A stretch of DNA of 52,793 nucleotides from Verrucomicrobiota bacterium. Its GTDB lineage: Bacteria; Verrucomicrobiota; Verrucomicrobiia; Limisphaerales; VHDF01. The stretch spans positions 1 through 52,793 of the forward strand of contig VHDF01000030.1 in NCBI GenBank assembly GCA_016871495.1, in the 5' to 3' direction. Shown here piece by piece: positions 45,681 to 52,647 of this stretch. The notes under the pieces were generated by a model. The model made no database searches. It was not told the DNA's origin and saw only the letters and a list, made by a program, of their open reading frames with translations. Position numbers and translations under genes: made by a program. How positions within the stretch are numbered: position 1 is the first letter of the stretch; each line of letters begins with the position of its first letter.

Positions 45681-46180
45681 GGCGTGCAGACCACGGGTGA
45701 AAGACCATCCGGGCCAGGCACCGCCCACTCGCTCACCAGCCGTTCTCCCTCCGGAGTCAGGAGCGACACCCATTGGGCATCATCCACGCGCTTGACCCAT
45801 CGGTGGCCTTGGGCGGCTGTACGCCCCATCTCGGGCGATCCACCGCGAGCTTTCGCTTCCTCCATTTGCCGTTTTAATTCAGGAGAGTATTTCTCGAGAT
45901 AAGCGATCCTGCGGGAGGCGGGATCCTCCGGTCGTCCGTTGGTCGAGATCACGACGGCACGCACCCCGTCCTCCGTGGTGTCGTTCATGCCCCGAATAGG
46001 CGGCACAAGCCCGCGCTCTGCCACAAAGAGCTTCTTCTCGCTGAGATCGTAGAAGAACGCTTTTTCGCTCACACCGGAATCTTCCCGCCAAAACCGCATC
46101 AGAAAGAAACCGGCAACTCCCAGCATCAAAAGGGAGCCCGCAAGTTTCACCCATTGAACGCGATTCATAACCCGAGGCAT
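45677..46180 (-). CDS. Small membrane-anchored protein of unknown function
   Basis: A 167-residue product with a single N-terminal membrane helix (WVKLAGSLLMLGVAGFFLM), then a periplasmic domain. It contains KAFFYDLSEKKLFVAERGLVPPI, VRAVVISTNGRPEDPASRRIAYLEKYSPELK and WVKRVDDAQWVSLLTPEGERLV. I do not recognise a named family, although proteins of this build sit next to pseudopilin genes in Verrucomicrobia as I recall. The start overlaps the pseudopilin stop by one base (TGATG), so it is coupled to it; a second ATG lies 12 bp in. Its stop is inside the outer arm of a 70-bp inverted repeat. Confidence 0.75.
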   Translation of the reverse strand: MPRVMNRVQWVKLAGSLLMLGVAGFFLMRFWREDSGVSEKAFFYDLSEKKLFVAERGLVPPIRGMNDTTEDGVRAVVISTNGRPEDPASRRIAYLEKYSPELKRQMEEAKARGGSPEMGRTAAQGHRWVKRVDDAQWVSLLTPEGERLVSEWAVPGPDGLSPVVCTP

Positions 46181-46977
46181 CAGTGAGGATCCGCCTTCAC
46201 TGACCACCAGCATTCATTCGTATGACACGGAATCCTCCCCGAATCCAACCGGTCGGTGTGACCGTCGGCAAAGGCATAATTCGCCTTCCGCGCATGTCGC
46301 ACGGATCCCTTGTCCCCCTGAGCCACCCGGTTAAATCCCGGCGCATTGGCGTCCCCGAGCTCCTTCCAAATCCACCAGCGATCCCGCGGCCAAACTCCAT
46401 TCACATCGCTATGACCGTCACCGAACAGGATCACCCGCGAGGAGGATTCAATGGCGGAGCTGCGGCACACATTGTTCTCGTACTCCCGCGGGCGTCCGAA
46501 GGGCGGCGGCGCCCCACCCGCCACCCAATGCACGTTGACCGCGCCGATGCCGCTGGGAATATCGATCTCCGCATCCTGGAACTGGCCCAGCAACGCATCG
46601 TTCCCCGGCCCCGTCTTTTGTCCCGCCCGCCGCGCGCTGGCATACACTTCCTCCTTCTCCGATGGACAATCAAACACCCGGGCGGTCCTCCCCGCGTAGG
46701 GATAGAGAAAAGGCCGCCAAGTGGTTTCCCCGGAGGGAATCCTGGCCTGGATCGGCGGATACCACTCGTCGTGATCCCCCGCGTAGAGCTGGGTGGCGAG
46801 AGCCAGTTGCCGCATGTGGTTGGCGCAAAAGGTGGCTTGGGCGCGCGCCTTCGCCTTGCTCAACGCCGGGAGCAGCATGGAGGCAATCAGCGCGATGATC
46901 GCAATCACCACCAGCAACTCGATCAACGTAAAGCCAGGAGGCAAAGACGAATCTTTCTCACGGAGGAGTGTTTTCAT
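46180..46977 (-). CDS. Type II secretion pseudopilin-like protein (prepilin N-terminal methylation motif)
   Basis: A 265-residue protein starting [29 protein letters not shown]: a prepilin-peptidase cleavage site at [10 protein letters not shown] (E at +5), then a hydrophobic helix. The mature domain has [34 protein letters not shown], and late [18 protein letters not shown] with [19 protein letters not shown], the H-X9-DG type C-terminal signature of the large DUF1559-like family of Planctomycetes/Verrucomicrobia. Function is presumed envelope or secretion-related. A TTG/GTG-type upstream extension to 47037 is not supported. Confidence 0.9.
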   Translation of the reverse strand: MKTLLREKDSSLPPGFTLIELLVVIAIIALIASMLLPALSKAKARAQATFCANHMRQLALATQLYAGDHDEWYPPIQARIPSGETTWRPFLYPYAGRTARVFDCPSEKEEVYASARRAGQKTGPGNDALLGQFQDAEIDIPSGIGAVNVHWVAGGAPPPFGRPREYENNVCRSSAIESSSRVILFGDGHSDVNGVWPRDRWWIWKELGDANAPGFNRVAQGDKGSVRHARKANYAFADGHTDRLDSGRIPCHTNECWWSVKADPH

Positions 46978-47470
46978 AACTTGAGATTCGCGTTGCGGTG
47001 CGGTCGGAACCATGCGCCTTCGACGGTCATCAAGCAAGCTGTGCGGAGCGAAATCCGTCGTCCGGCATTGCTTATCCTGGAATCAGGGAGAGCCCGGTTC
47101 CACGAATATCGGCCGAGCCTTTTCTGGGGCAACCACGGATCACAAGGATGGATGGAGAATGCCTCGCTCTCCTGGAGTTCCAGGCAAACGGTCGATCATC
47201 CTGATTCTCATCGAGCCGACCGCAAGCCTGTTTGCATCCGCAAGGGTGCTGCCAGGGCGAAGGCATTCACCCAGGGCGGGCCATGGAGCGTGAGAGAATC
47301 GCCGCGGCCGATGGGCGCGAGCGGAAGCGCCGTGAACGGCGCGCCCCGACAACGTGCGGACGCACCTCCGTGGATTGGGAGAGGGGAATACCTCTTGCCA
47401 AGCGAGCGGCGTTGCGTCCACCATTTTGAGTTCACTGCGCGGGGCACCTGCAGCATCCGAACACCTACCG
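46978..47470. other. Divergent intergenic region before the UGA-containing redoxin
   Basis: 493 bp between the pseudopilin and the redoxin. Both strands have GC-rich open frames, but none resembles a family. It must hold the promoters of both divergent genes; no convincing -35/-10 pair was identified. Confidence 0.5.
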
Positions 47471-48049
47471 ATGGCTACGAAGCATTCGATGAAAAGTCTG
47501 GTTTCCTTGCTGACATGGGTGCTGCTGTGGAGCGCCCCCCTCCAGGCCGCCCCAGGGGCGGGGAGTCGCGAAGTGGGTCTGTCCGTCGGACAGCCAGCGC
47601 CGGATTTCCGATTGCTGGACCAATCCGGAAAAACGGTGAGTTTGGCAGAAATGCTCAAGAAAGGCCCGGTCGCCCTGGTCTTCTTTCGTTCGGCGGATTG
47701 GTGACCCCACTGCCAGAAGCAGTTGGTTCAACTGCAACAAGCGGCGAAAACAATCGAAGCGTCAGGGGGCCAGGTCGCCGGGATCAGTTTTGATGCCGTG
47801 GAAGTTCTGCAAAAATTCGCCCAACGGCGTGGCATTGCTTTCCCCCTTCTGTCCGATCCCGGCAGCAAAACCATCGACGCCTATCGCATTCGCAACGAGG
47901 AAGCCGAAGGACGCACCCGCGGCATTCCTCATCCCGGCACGTTCATCGTGGATCGAAAAGGAGTGGTCCGATCCAAGTTTTTCATGGAGAGTTACAGCGA
48001 TCGCCACCCCCCAACCGTTCTCGCCGAAGCCTTGAAAGCAGCTCGATAG
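47471..48049 (+). CDS. Exported redoxin (peroxiredoxin/thioredoxin-like) with in-frame UGA at the active site; candidate selenoprotein
   Basis: Read through the TGA at 47702-47704, this is one 192-residue exported thioredoxin-fold protein. Signal peptide: KSLVSLLTWVLLWSAPLQA. Domain start: VGQPAPDFRLLDQSGKTVSL. Active site: LVFFRSADW-UGA-PHCQKQL, where relatives carry WCPxCxxQL, so the UGA replaces the first Cys of CxxC. After it the fold continues without frame change: GGQVAGISFDAVEVLQKFA, IAFPLLSDPGSKTIDAYRI, GIPHPGTFIVDRKGVVRSKF. A 7-bp hairpin with a G-first loop lies 14 nt past the UGA. Selenocysteine (UPHC) fits all of this; a nonsense mutation or sequencing error is the alternative. 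The ATG at 47489 (MKSL) is an alternative start. Probable role: periplasmic disulfide or peroxide chemistry. It ends 311 bp before the DksA-like gene. Confidence 0.8.
47702..47735 (+). promoter_or_regulatory. Candidate bacterial SECIS element
   Basis: TGA at 47702-47704, then 14 bases, then a perfect stem GCAGTTG (47719-47725), loop GTT (47726-47728), CAACTGC (47729-47735). The apical loop starts 21 nt after the UGA and its first base is G, within the spacing and loop rules I recall for bacterial SECIS (short stem, loop of three or more bases, G among its first two, loop about 16-37 nt after UGA). A competing fold pairing ACTGC (47709-47713) with GCAGT (47719-47723) is also possible. Confidence 0.65.
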
Positions 48050-48360
48050 AGAGGCTCCCGCCCACACCCTCCGTCGATTGCCGAAAACGGCTCCGTTGCC
48101 GTCCTGTCCAGACGCACCGCCTAAACACCTGCCACGAGGCTGATTGGACCGCCAACCGGCCAGGGATGCGACCCGCCCATCGAAGGTCTTCGTCGAGACT
48201 GTTCTGAGCGCAAAAAGCTCTCGAATTTTGACAATCTTTTTTGTGGCTTTTTCGATTTCTCCTGATAGGTTCCTCCGCCTTTGCCAGGCGCAACGAAGTC
48301 CTTCGGGAAATTTCCTCGCATGGTGAGCCCTTTGTTCACGGCCTTAAAACAAAGCAAGTT
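48050..48360. other. Intergenic region before the DksA-like gene
   Basis: No gene recognised. A consensus TTGACA at 48228-48233 is a possible -35, with no equally good -10 at 17 bp. T-rich tracts occur at about 48235-48260. Confidence 0.45.
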
Positions 48361-48951
48361 GTGACGACGAAAAAGACATCCGTCAAGAAACGCGCGCCTC
48401 ATCCGGCGCACAAATCCAAGTCGGTCGGTTCGGCGACTTCCGCCTCGATCTTGGGCGCCGCGTCGGTGGTGGCGGCCAACAACGGGGTCCCTCCGCACAT
48501 CCGGCACGAATGGGTCAAATACTACAAGAACTTGCTCGATTTGCGGGAGCGCCTGGCCAATCAAATGAGTGGCTTGGCCAAAGAATCCGCCGAGGAGATG
48601 TCGACCTACAGCCTCCATATGGCCGATTCCGGCACCGACAACTTTGACCGGGACTTCGCCCTCAGCCTGCTTTCCTCGGACCAGGATGCGATCTACGAGA
48701 TTGAAGAAGCTCTGAAACGCATCGAAAAAAACGCTTACGGGATCTGTGAACTCACCGGCAAACCCATCCCCAAAGCCAGGCTCGACGCCATTCCGTGGAC
48801 TCGTTTCACGGTGGAGGCTCAAGCGCAACTCGAACGGGACGGCGCCCTGCGTCAGCGCAAATTAGGCACATTGGGAACGGTGGACACTGTTGGCGCGGTG
48901 GAAACCGAAGAGGAAGAGGCCGAGGAAAAACCCGCCAAGGAGAAAGAATAA
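48361..48951 (+). CDS. TraR/DksA-family protein with degenerate zinc finger
   Basis: A 196-residue protein from a GTG start (VTTKKTSVKKRAPHPAHK). A Lys-rich N-terminus is followed by a coiled-coil region (HEWVKYYKNLLDLRERLANQ, MADSGTDNFDRDFALSLLSS) and a C-terminal DksA-type globular part: IEEALKRIEKNAYGICELTGKPIPKARLDAIPWTRFTVEAQAQ. The normal finger is YGxCxxCGxxI...RLxAxPxTxxCxxCQ; here only the first Cys remains and the others are replaced by Thr, Thr and Ala-type residues, so zinc binding is probably lost. DksA-like proteins bind RNA polymerase in stringent and stress control. An acidic tail (EEEEAEEKPAKEKE) follows. In the same direction as rpmG. TTG codons further upstream are less likely starts. 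Confidence 0.78.
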   Translation: MTTKKTSVKKRAPHPAHKSKSVGSATSASILGAASVVAANNGVPPHIRHEWVKYYKNLLDLRERLANQMSGLAKESAEEMSTYSLHMADSGTDNFDRDFALSLLSSDQDAIYEIEEALKRIEKNAYGICELTGKPIPKARLDAIPWTRFTVEAQAQLERDGALRQRKLGTLGTVDTVGAVETEEEEAEEKPAKEKE

Positions 48952-48975
48952 CTTTCCGCAGAACTTGAATTTTTT

Positions 48976-49143
48976 ATGCCTCGCGAGATCGTCACCATCG
49001 AATGCACGGAAGCGCGCAAAGAGGGCAAATCCCCCTCCCGCTACCAAACTTCCCGCAACAAAAAGCTGAAAACGGAAAAGATCGAGATCCGGAAGTACAA
49101 CCCGGACCTCAAGCGGCACACGCTTCATCGGGAAATCAAGTGA
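48976..49143 (+). CDS. rpmG: Ribosomal protein L33, zinc-ligand-free type
   Basis: A 55-residue large-subunit protein. It reads [20 protein letters not shown], then [20 protein letters not shown] and [14 protein letters not shown]. The NKK(x)T(x)EK(x)E(x)(x)K(Y/F)(D/N)P core matches L33. The CxxC pairs of zinc-binding L33 are absent (a single Cys at 10). It starts 25 bp after the DksA-like stop and ends 6 bp before the S18 start, so it is in the same transcript. Confidence 0.9.
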   Translation: MPREIVTIECTEARKEGKSPSRYQTSRNKKLKTEKIEIRKYNPDLKRHTLHREIK

Positions 49144-49149
49144 TCGTTT

Positions 49150-49407
49150 ATGCCACGCAAAAATCAAAAAGAGAAAGACAGCAAAGGCCGCGGCGGGAGA
49201 AGCCACGAAACCCGCACCCCCAGGCCCAAGCCCAAGATCGATTTCACCTTCGACGCCCTTGATTTCAAGAACGTCACCCTGCTGCGACAATTCGTGACCG
49301 ATCGCGGCCGCATTCTGCCCCGCAAATACACGGGGCTGCCCGCCCATTATCAGCGCCGCTTGAACCAGTCCATCAAGCGCGCCCGAGAAATGCTGCTCAT
49401 GAAGTAG
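49150..49407 (+). CDS. rpsR: Ribosomal protein S18, Cys-free type
   Basis: An 85-residue small-subunit protein. A basic N-terminal tail is followed by the S18 core: FDALDFKNVTLLRQFVTDRGRILPRKYTGLPAHYQRRL (shown in pieces: IDFTFDALDFKNVTLLRQF; RILPRKYTGLPAHYQRRL) and KRAREMLLMK. No Cys, so no zinc site. Starts 6 bp after L33; a strong terminator follows at 49432. Confidence 0.93.
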   Translation: MPRKNQKEKDSKGRGGRSHETRTPRPKPKIDFTFDALDFKNVTLLRQFVTDRGRILPRKYTGLPAHYQRRLNQSIKRAREMLLMK

Positions 49408-49431
49408 TTCGCGGCTGCAAAGTCCTTGCCA

Positions 49432-49461
49432 CCCCAATCCGCCGTTGCGGATTGGGGTTTT
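49432..49461 (+). terminator. Rho-independent terminator after rpsR
   Basis: Perfect 10-bp stem CCCCAATCCG / CGGATTGGGG, a six-base loop and a four-T tail. It separates the DksA-like/L33/S18 transcript from znuA, only 20 bp before the znuA start. Confidence 0.85.
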
Positions 49462-49475
49462 GCATGCCAGCTTCG

Positions 49476-49490
49476 TGCAAATGAATTGCA
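49476..49490 (+). promoter_or_regulatory. Candidate Fur/Zur-type operator over the znuA start
   Basis: TGCAAATGAATTGCA is a 7-1-7 inverted repeat with six of seven pairs matching, the spacing of Fur-family boxes. It covers the znuA start codon (49481) and follows the rpsR terminator, so it lies where an operator for a Zur-repressed zinc operon would be expected. The sequence itself is not identical to known Zur boxes I can recall. Confidence 0.4.
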
Positions 49491-50452
49491 GCAAAGACCC
49501 ATGGCTCCGGAGGTTCGTCTGGATCTGGCTTGCCGCGATCGGGCAGGTCAGCTTCGGAGCCACCGGAATCCTTCCGGTTCAAGCGCAAGCATCCGGGGAC
49601 ACGAACCGCCCCCCCTTGATCGTAGCCGGATCCTATCCCGCCTACTGCCTGGCGGTCAAAGCCGCCGGCCCGCTCGCTCGAATCGAGGTGGTGGGCGGGA
49701 CCGAAACAGGTCCTCACGGACACCAACTGACCCCCAGCGAGCTCCGAAAACTTGAAGAGGCACGGCTCGTGGTTCTGCTCGGACTCGGTCTCGAAGGATG
49801 GGCCGAGAAATACCGGGCCATGAGGGGCAGCCGCACTTCCCCGGTCATCGTCGAATGCGCGGCCGGACTTTCCGCCGAGTTGATCACCGGCGATGACAGA
49901 CACGGACACGCGCCGGGCGAAGGCCATGAGCATGCCTCCGCCGGTTTCAACCCCCACATCTGGCTCGACCCCGTGCTCGCCCGGCATGCGGTCAGGAACA
50001 TCGAACGCGCCTTGGTCCAGACGTTCCCGGAACAAGCGGACGCCTTCCGCAAACAAGCCCGCGCGGGCGAGGCCGAACTGGAAACGCTCCACCAACAGAT
50101 CGAGTCCGCCTTGAAAGAGGTTCGCATTCGGAAAGTGGTCACCTATCATGATGCTTTTCCGTATTTCTTTAAACGGTTCCAGCTCCAGTCCGCCGACGTC
50201 GTCCAGCCGCAGGCCGATGCCAGCCCTACTCCCCGCACCCTGGCTCGACTGGCCAAGCGCATGCGCGAGGAAAAGATTCGTGTGGTCTTCACCGAGCCGC
50301 AATTCAATCCCGCGCACGCGCAGAGGCTCGCCCGGGATCTGGGTGTCGAAACGGCTTCCCTCGACACCCTCGAAACCGGCGAGCTGGATCCGAGACACTA
50401 CGACCGGGCCATGCTTCTCAATGCGCGCACACTCGCGCGGTTTCTCCGATGA
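49481..50452 (+). CDS. znuA: Zinc ABC transporter substrate-binding protein, ZnuA-like
   Basis: A 323-residue periplasmic cluster A-I solute-binding protein. Signal-like start MNCSKDPWLRRFVWIWLAAIGQ is followed by ATGILPVQAQASGD, where ATGILPV arises from a short palindrome (49562-49578) probably inserted in the gene. The fold follows: PLIVAGSYPAYCLAVKAAG, TGPHGHQLTPSEL with a metal His, VVLLGLGLEGWA, the His-rich loop RHGHAPGEGHEHASAG, NPHIWLDPVLA with a second ligand, VTYHDAFPYFFKRF, and VFTEPQFNPAHA. The His-rich loop favours zinc over manganese. The upstream frame to 49445 is not supported. znuC overlaps its stop by ATGA. Confidence 0.88.
   Translation: MNCSKDPWLRRFVWIWLAAIGQVSFGATGILPVQAQASGDTNRPPLIVAGSYPAYCLAVKAAGPLARIEVVGGTETGPHGHQLTPSELRKLEEARLVVLLGLGLEGWAEKYRAMRGSRTSPVIVECAAGLSAELITGDDRHGHAPGEGHEHASAGFNPHIWLDPVLARHAVRNIERALVQTFPEQADAFRKQARAGEAELETLHQQIESALKEVRIRKVVTYHDAFPYFFKRFQLQSADVVQPQADASPTPRTLARLAKRMREEKIRVVFTEPQFNPAHAQRLARDLGVETASLDTLETGELDPRHYDRAMLLNARTLARFLR
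49562..49578. repeat. Short palindrome inside the znuA export region
   Basis: ACCGGAA TCC TTCCGGT, perfect 7-bp arms. It encodes part of GATGILPV, the peptide that I recall recurring in Verrucomicrobia and Planctomycetes proteins where an interspersed repeat has inserted. Confidence 0.6.
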
Positions 50453-51252
50453 GCCGTGGCCTCCCAGTCGTCTCCATCCGCGGACTCCGCGTTTCCCTCG
50501 GCGGGCAGGAGGTCTTGCGCGGAGTGGATTTCGAGGTGAACGAGGGAGAACTGGTCGCTTTGATCGGACCCAACGGGTCCGGGAAGACCACACTGCTCAG
50601 GTGTTTGCTCAGGTTGCAGGGCGTCCAGGCGGGAGAGATCAGACTCTGGGGATGCCCCCCCACCCCGCCGGTATTGCGGCGAGTGGGTTACGTGCCGCAG
50701 CGGCTGAATTTGGAACCAAGTTTTGTGCTCAGCGTGCGGGAGTTTTTGGCGTTGAAACGGCAAGACACCCGCACTTGGTTCGTGCAGCGCAAATCGACCA
50801 CAGACCACGCGCTGGAGCGTTGGATCAGCGAGTTCGATTTGAGGTCCCTGCTCGACCGCCCGGTGGCACGGCTCTCCGGAGGGCAGTTGCAGCGGGTGCT
50901 CATCGCATTCAGTCTCTTGAATGATCCCGAACTGGTCGTCTTCGATGAGCCCACCGCCGGGGTGGACACACCCGGGGAGCAATCGTTCTATGAAATGATC
51001 GGCGAAGTTCAGTCGCGTCGCAAGATCACCGCCTTGCTCGTCTCCCACGATTTATCCATGGTTTACCGGCATGCCTCGCGGGTCGTCGCGCTGAACGGAG
51101 TCGTTTGTTGCGAAGGGACTCCGGAGGAGGTCATGAACGCCGAGTCACTGAAAGCCGCCTACGGCATCCATGTGGCCCCCTACCATCATCATCATCATCA
51201 CGGACATCCGCATGACCATCCACACCTGCCTCACCGAGGAGGCGAGCGTTGA
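50449..51252 (+). CDS. znuC: Zinc ABC transporter ATP-binding protein, ZnuC-like
   Basis: A 267-residue ATPase. Walker A GPNGSGKTTLLRCLL near residues 43-57, Q-loop VGYVPQRLN, signature LSGGQLQRVLIAFSLL near 144-158, Walker B ELVVFDEPTAGVD near 163-175, and the switch His in LLVSHDLSMVY. The C-terminus is a His cluster (HHHHHHGHPHDHPH), probably zinc-binding, an unusual placement in an ATPase of this family. Overlaps znuA by ATGA and precedes znuB by 11 bp. Confidence 0.92.
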   Translation: MSRGLPVVSIRGLRVSLGGQEVLRGVDFEVNEGELVALIGPNGSGKTTLLRCLLRLQGVQAGEIRLWGCPPTPPVLRRVGYVPQRLNLEPSFVLSVREFLALKRQDTRTWFVQRKSTTDHALERWISEFDLRSLLDRPVARLSGGQLQRVLIAFSLLNDPELVVFDEPTAGVDTPGEQSFYEMIGEVQSRRKITALLVSHDLSMVYRHASRVVALNGVVCCEGTPEEVMNAESLKAAYGIHVAPYHHHHHHGHPHDHPHLPHRGGER

Positions 51253-51263
51253 AGTATTAGCCC

Positions 51264-52070
51264 ATGTTTGAAGAGCCCTTCATGAGACGTGCCCTGCTGG
51301 CCGCCGTGTTGCTCGGCCCCCTGTGCGGGGGACTGGGGGTTTTCGTCATGGCCCGGCGCATGTCCTTTTTTAGCGACACCGTCTCCCATGGCGCCCTCAC
51401 CGGGATTGCCGTCGGCCTGTTTTTTGGACTCACCGACCCCACTTTGCCCATGTTGGCCTTCAGTCTCGGGATCGCCGGAGCCATCCTGTGGCTGAAACAG
51501 AGAACCGCGCTCCTGACCGACACCATCATGGCCATCCTGATGTCAGGCTCGATGGCGGCGGGCATCCTCCTCATCACGCGTCAAAAAACTTATGTTGGCG
51601 ACCTCCATCGCTACCTTTTTGGTGACATCCTGATGATCGACAGCCGCGATTTGTGGCTGGCCGGCGCTCTGGGTGCGGGGACATTCCTCTGGTTGTGGCG
51701 CCAGCTCAGCCCGCTCGCCCTGCTGACCGCCCACGAGGAGCTGGCGCACGTGGCGGGCATATCGGTCAGCCGCTTGAATTGGGGGTTCACGGCTCTGATG
51801 ACGCTGGCCGTCACCATGAGCATCCGTTTGCTCGGCATCGTGCTCGTGACGTCCTTGCTCGTCATTCCAGCCGCGGCGGCACGCAACGTGAGCCGCAATC
51901 TGCGCCAGCATCTCTTGCTCGCGGTTGGGGCTGGCCTGGCAGGCGGAGTCGGAGGCACCACGCTTTCTTACCAGTTTGATCTGCCGTGCGGCCCAAGCAT
52001 TGTGATGACTTGCGTGGCTCTTTTCCTTGTTTCCCTGCCCGCCCGGAATGTCGTCCGGAGCTCCGCCTGA
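51264..52070 (+). CDS. znuB: Zinc ABC transporter permease, ZnuB-like
   Basis: A 268-residue integral membrane permease with about eight helices. Typical opening MRRALLAAVLLGPLCGGLGVFVMARRMSFFSDTVSHGALTG, quoted in part: GVFVMARRMSFFSDTVSHGAL is the well-conserved family segment. Further on: YVGDLHRYLFGDILMIDS, HEELAHVAGISVSRLNWGFT and the later IRLLGIVLVTSLLVIPAAAA, all typical of ABC-3 permeases. Third gene of znuA-znuC-znuB. Confidence 0.92.
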   Translation: MFEEPFMRRALLAAVLLGPLCGGLGVFVMARRMSFFSDTVSHGALTGIAVGLFFGLTDPTLPMLAFSLGIAGAILWLKQRTALLTDTIMAILMSGSMAAGILLITRQKTYVGDLHRYLFGDILMIDSRDLWLAGALGAGTFLWLWRQLSPLALLTAHEELAHVAGISVSRLNWGFTALMTLAVTMSIRLLGIVLVTSLLVIPAAAARNVSRNLRQHLLLAVGAGLAGGVGGTTLSYQFDLPCGPSIVMTCVALFLVSLPARNVVRSSA

Positions 52071-52104
52071 AAACGAATCCACCCGTCGAACGACGGACCA
52101 CGAT

Positions 52105-52581
52105 ATGAAATGCCATTGCCATCCTCAGCCGACCGGAGACATGAACGCCCTGGCGGGCCAATTGAGGAAGACCTCTCGCCGGGTCACGGGCCCTCGCAAA
52201 GCCGTGCTTGAATTGCTGCGCCGCCATCGTCATCCCATGACGATCAAAGAAATTCACGACTCCGTTTCACATGAGAGCGTGGATCTCGCCACGGTTTACC
52301 GGTCCATGCACCTGCTGCAGGAGATGGCACTGGTCAAGAAATTCGATTTCGGTGACGGCGTGGCCCGCTACGAAATGACCGAGGAAGGGGGACGCGGACA
52401 CCATCACCATCTTGTCTGCCGACGCTGTTTCTTGATCGTTGAAGTCGAAACCTGTTTTCCGTCGGAGCTGGAATCAGGAATTGCCTCCAAACATGGCTTC
52501 TCCGAAGTCACTCACACTCTGGAATTCTTCGGAACCTGTCCACGCTGCCGGAACCTCCCTGATCCACGGGTAATTCGGTAG
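52105..52581 (+). CDS. zur: Fur-family regulator, probable Zur
   Basis: A 158-residue Fur-family metalloregulator. Winged helix (about residues 15-85): TSRRVTGPRKAVLELLRRHRHPMTIKEIHD, shown in part, and VDLATVYRSMHLLQEMALV, the recognition helix. The dimer domain has GRGHHHHLVCRRC and later TCPRC, two Cys pairs that form the structural zinc site, with the His cluster in the sensor region. The N-terminus MKCHCHPQ adds more ligands. Its place at the end of the zinc-uptake operon supports zinc sensing (Zur) over iron. The ATG at 52105 is chosen because the frame upstream runs into znuB and is not Fur-like. Confidence 0.88.
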   Translation: MKCHCHPQPTGDMNALAGQLRKTSRRVTGPRKAVLELLRRHRHPMTIKEIHDSVSHESVDLATVYRSMHLLQEMALVKKFDFGDGVARYEMTEEGGRGHHHHLVCRRCFLIVEVETCFPSELESGIASKHGFSEVTHTLEFFGTCPRCRNLPDPRVIR

Positions 52582-52647
52582 CGATTCAAAAAAACCGCTT
52601 CAGGACGCATCAGATGTGAATTGTTCTCTTGCAATGTTATATACATC

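Noticed and set aside
47702-47704. Explanation of the redoxin TGA by a reassigned genetic code
   Set aside because: TGA is used as a normal stop in many genes of this window, including all the ATGA overlaps, so a genome-wide recoding is excluded.
46222-47793. A 523-codon plus-strand frame spanning the pseudopilin, the intergenic region and the redoxin
   Set aside because: It runs antisense to the pseudopilin and out of frame with the redoxin, and has no protein-like motifs.
47471-48049. Frameshift explanation for the interrupted redoxin
   Set aside because: Both halves are in the same frame; only the single TGA interrupts, so no shift is needed.
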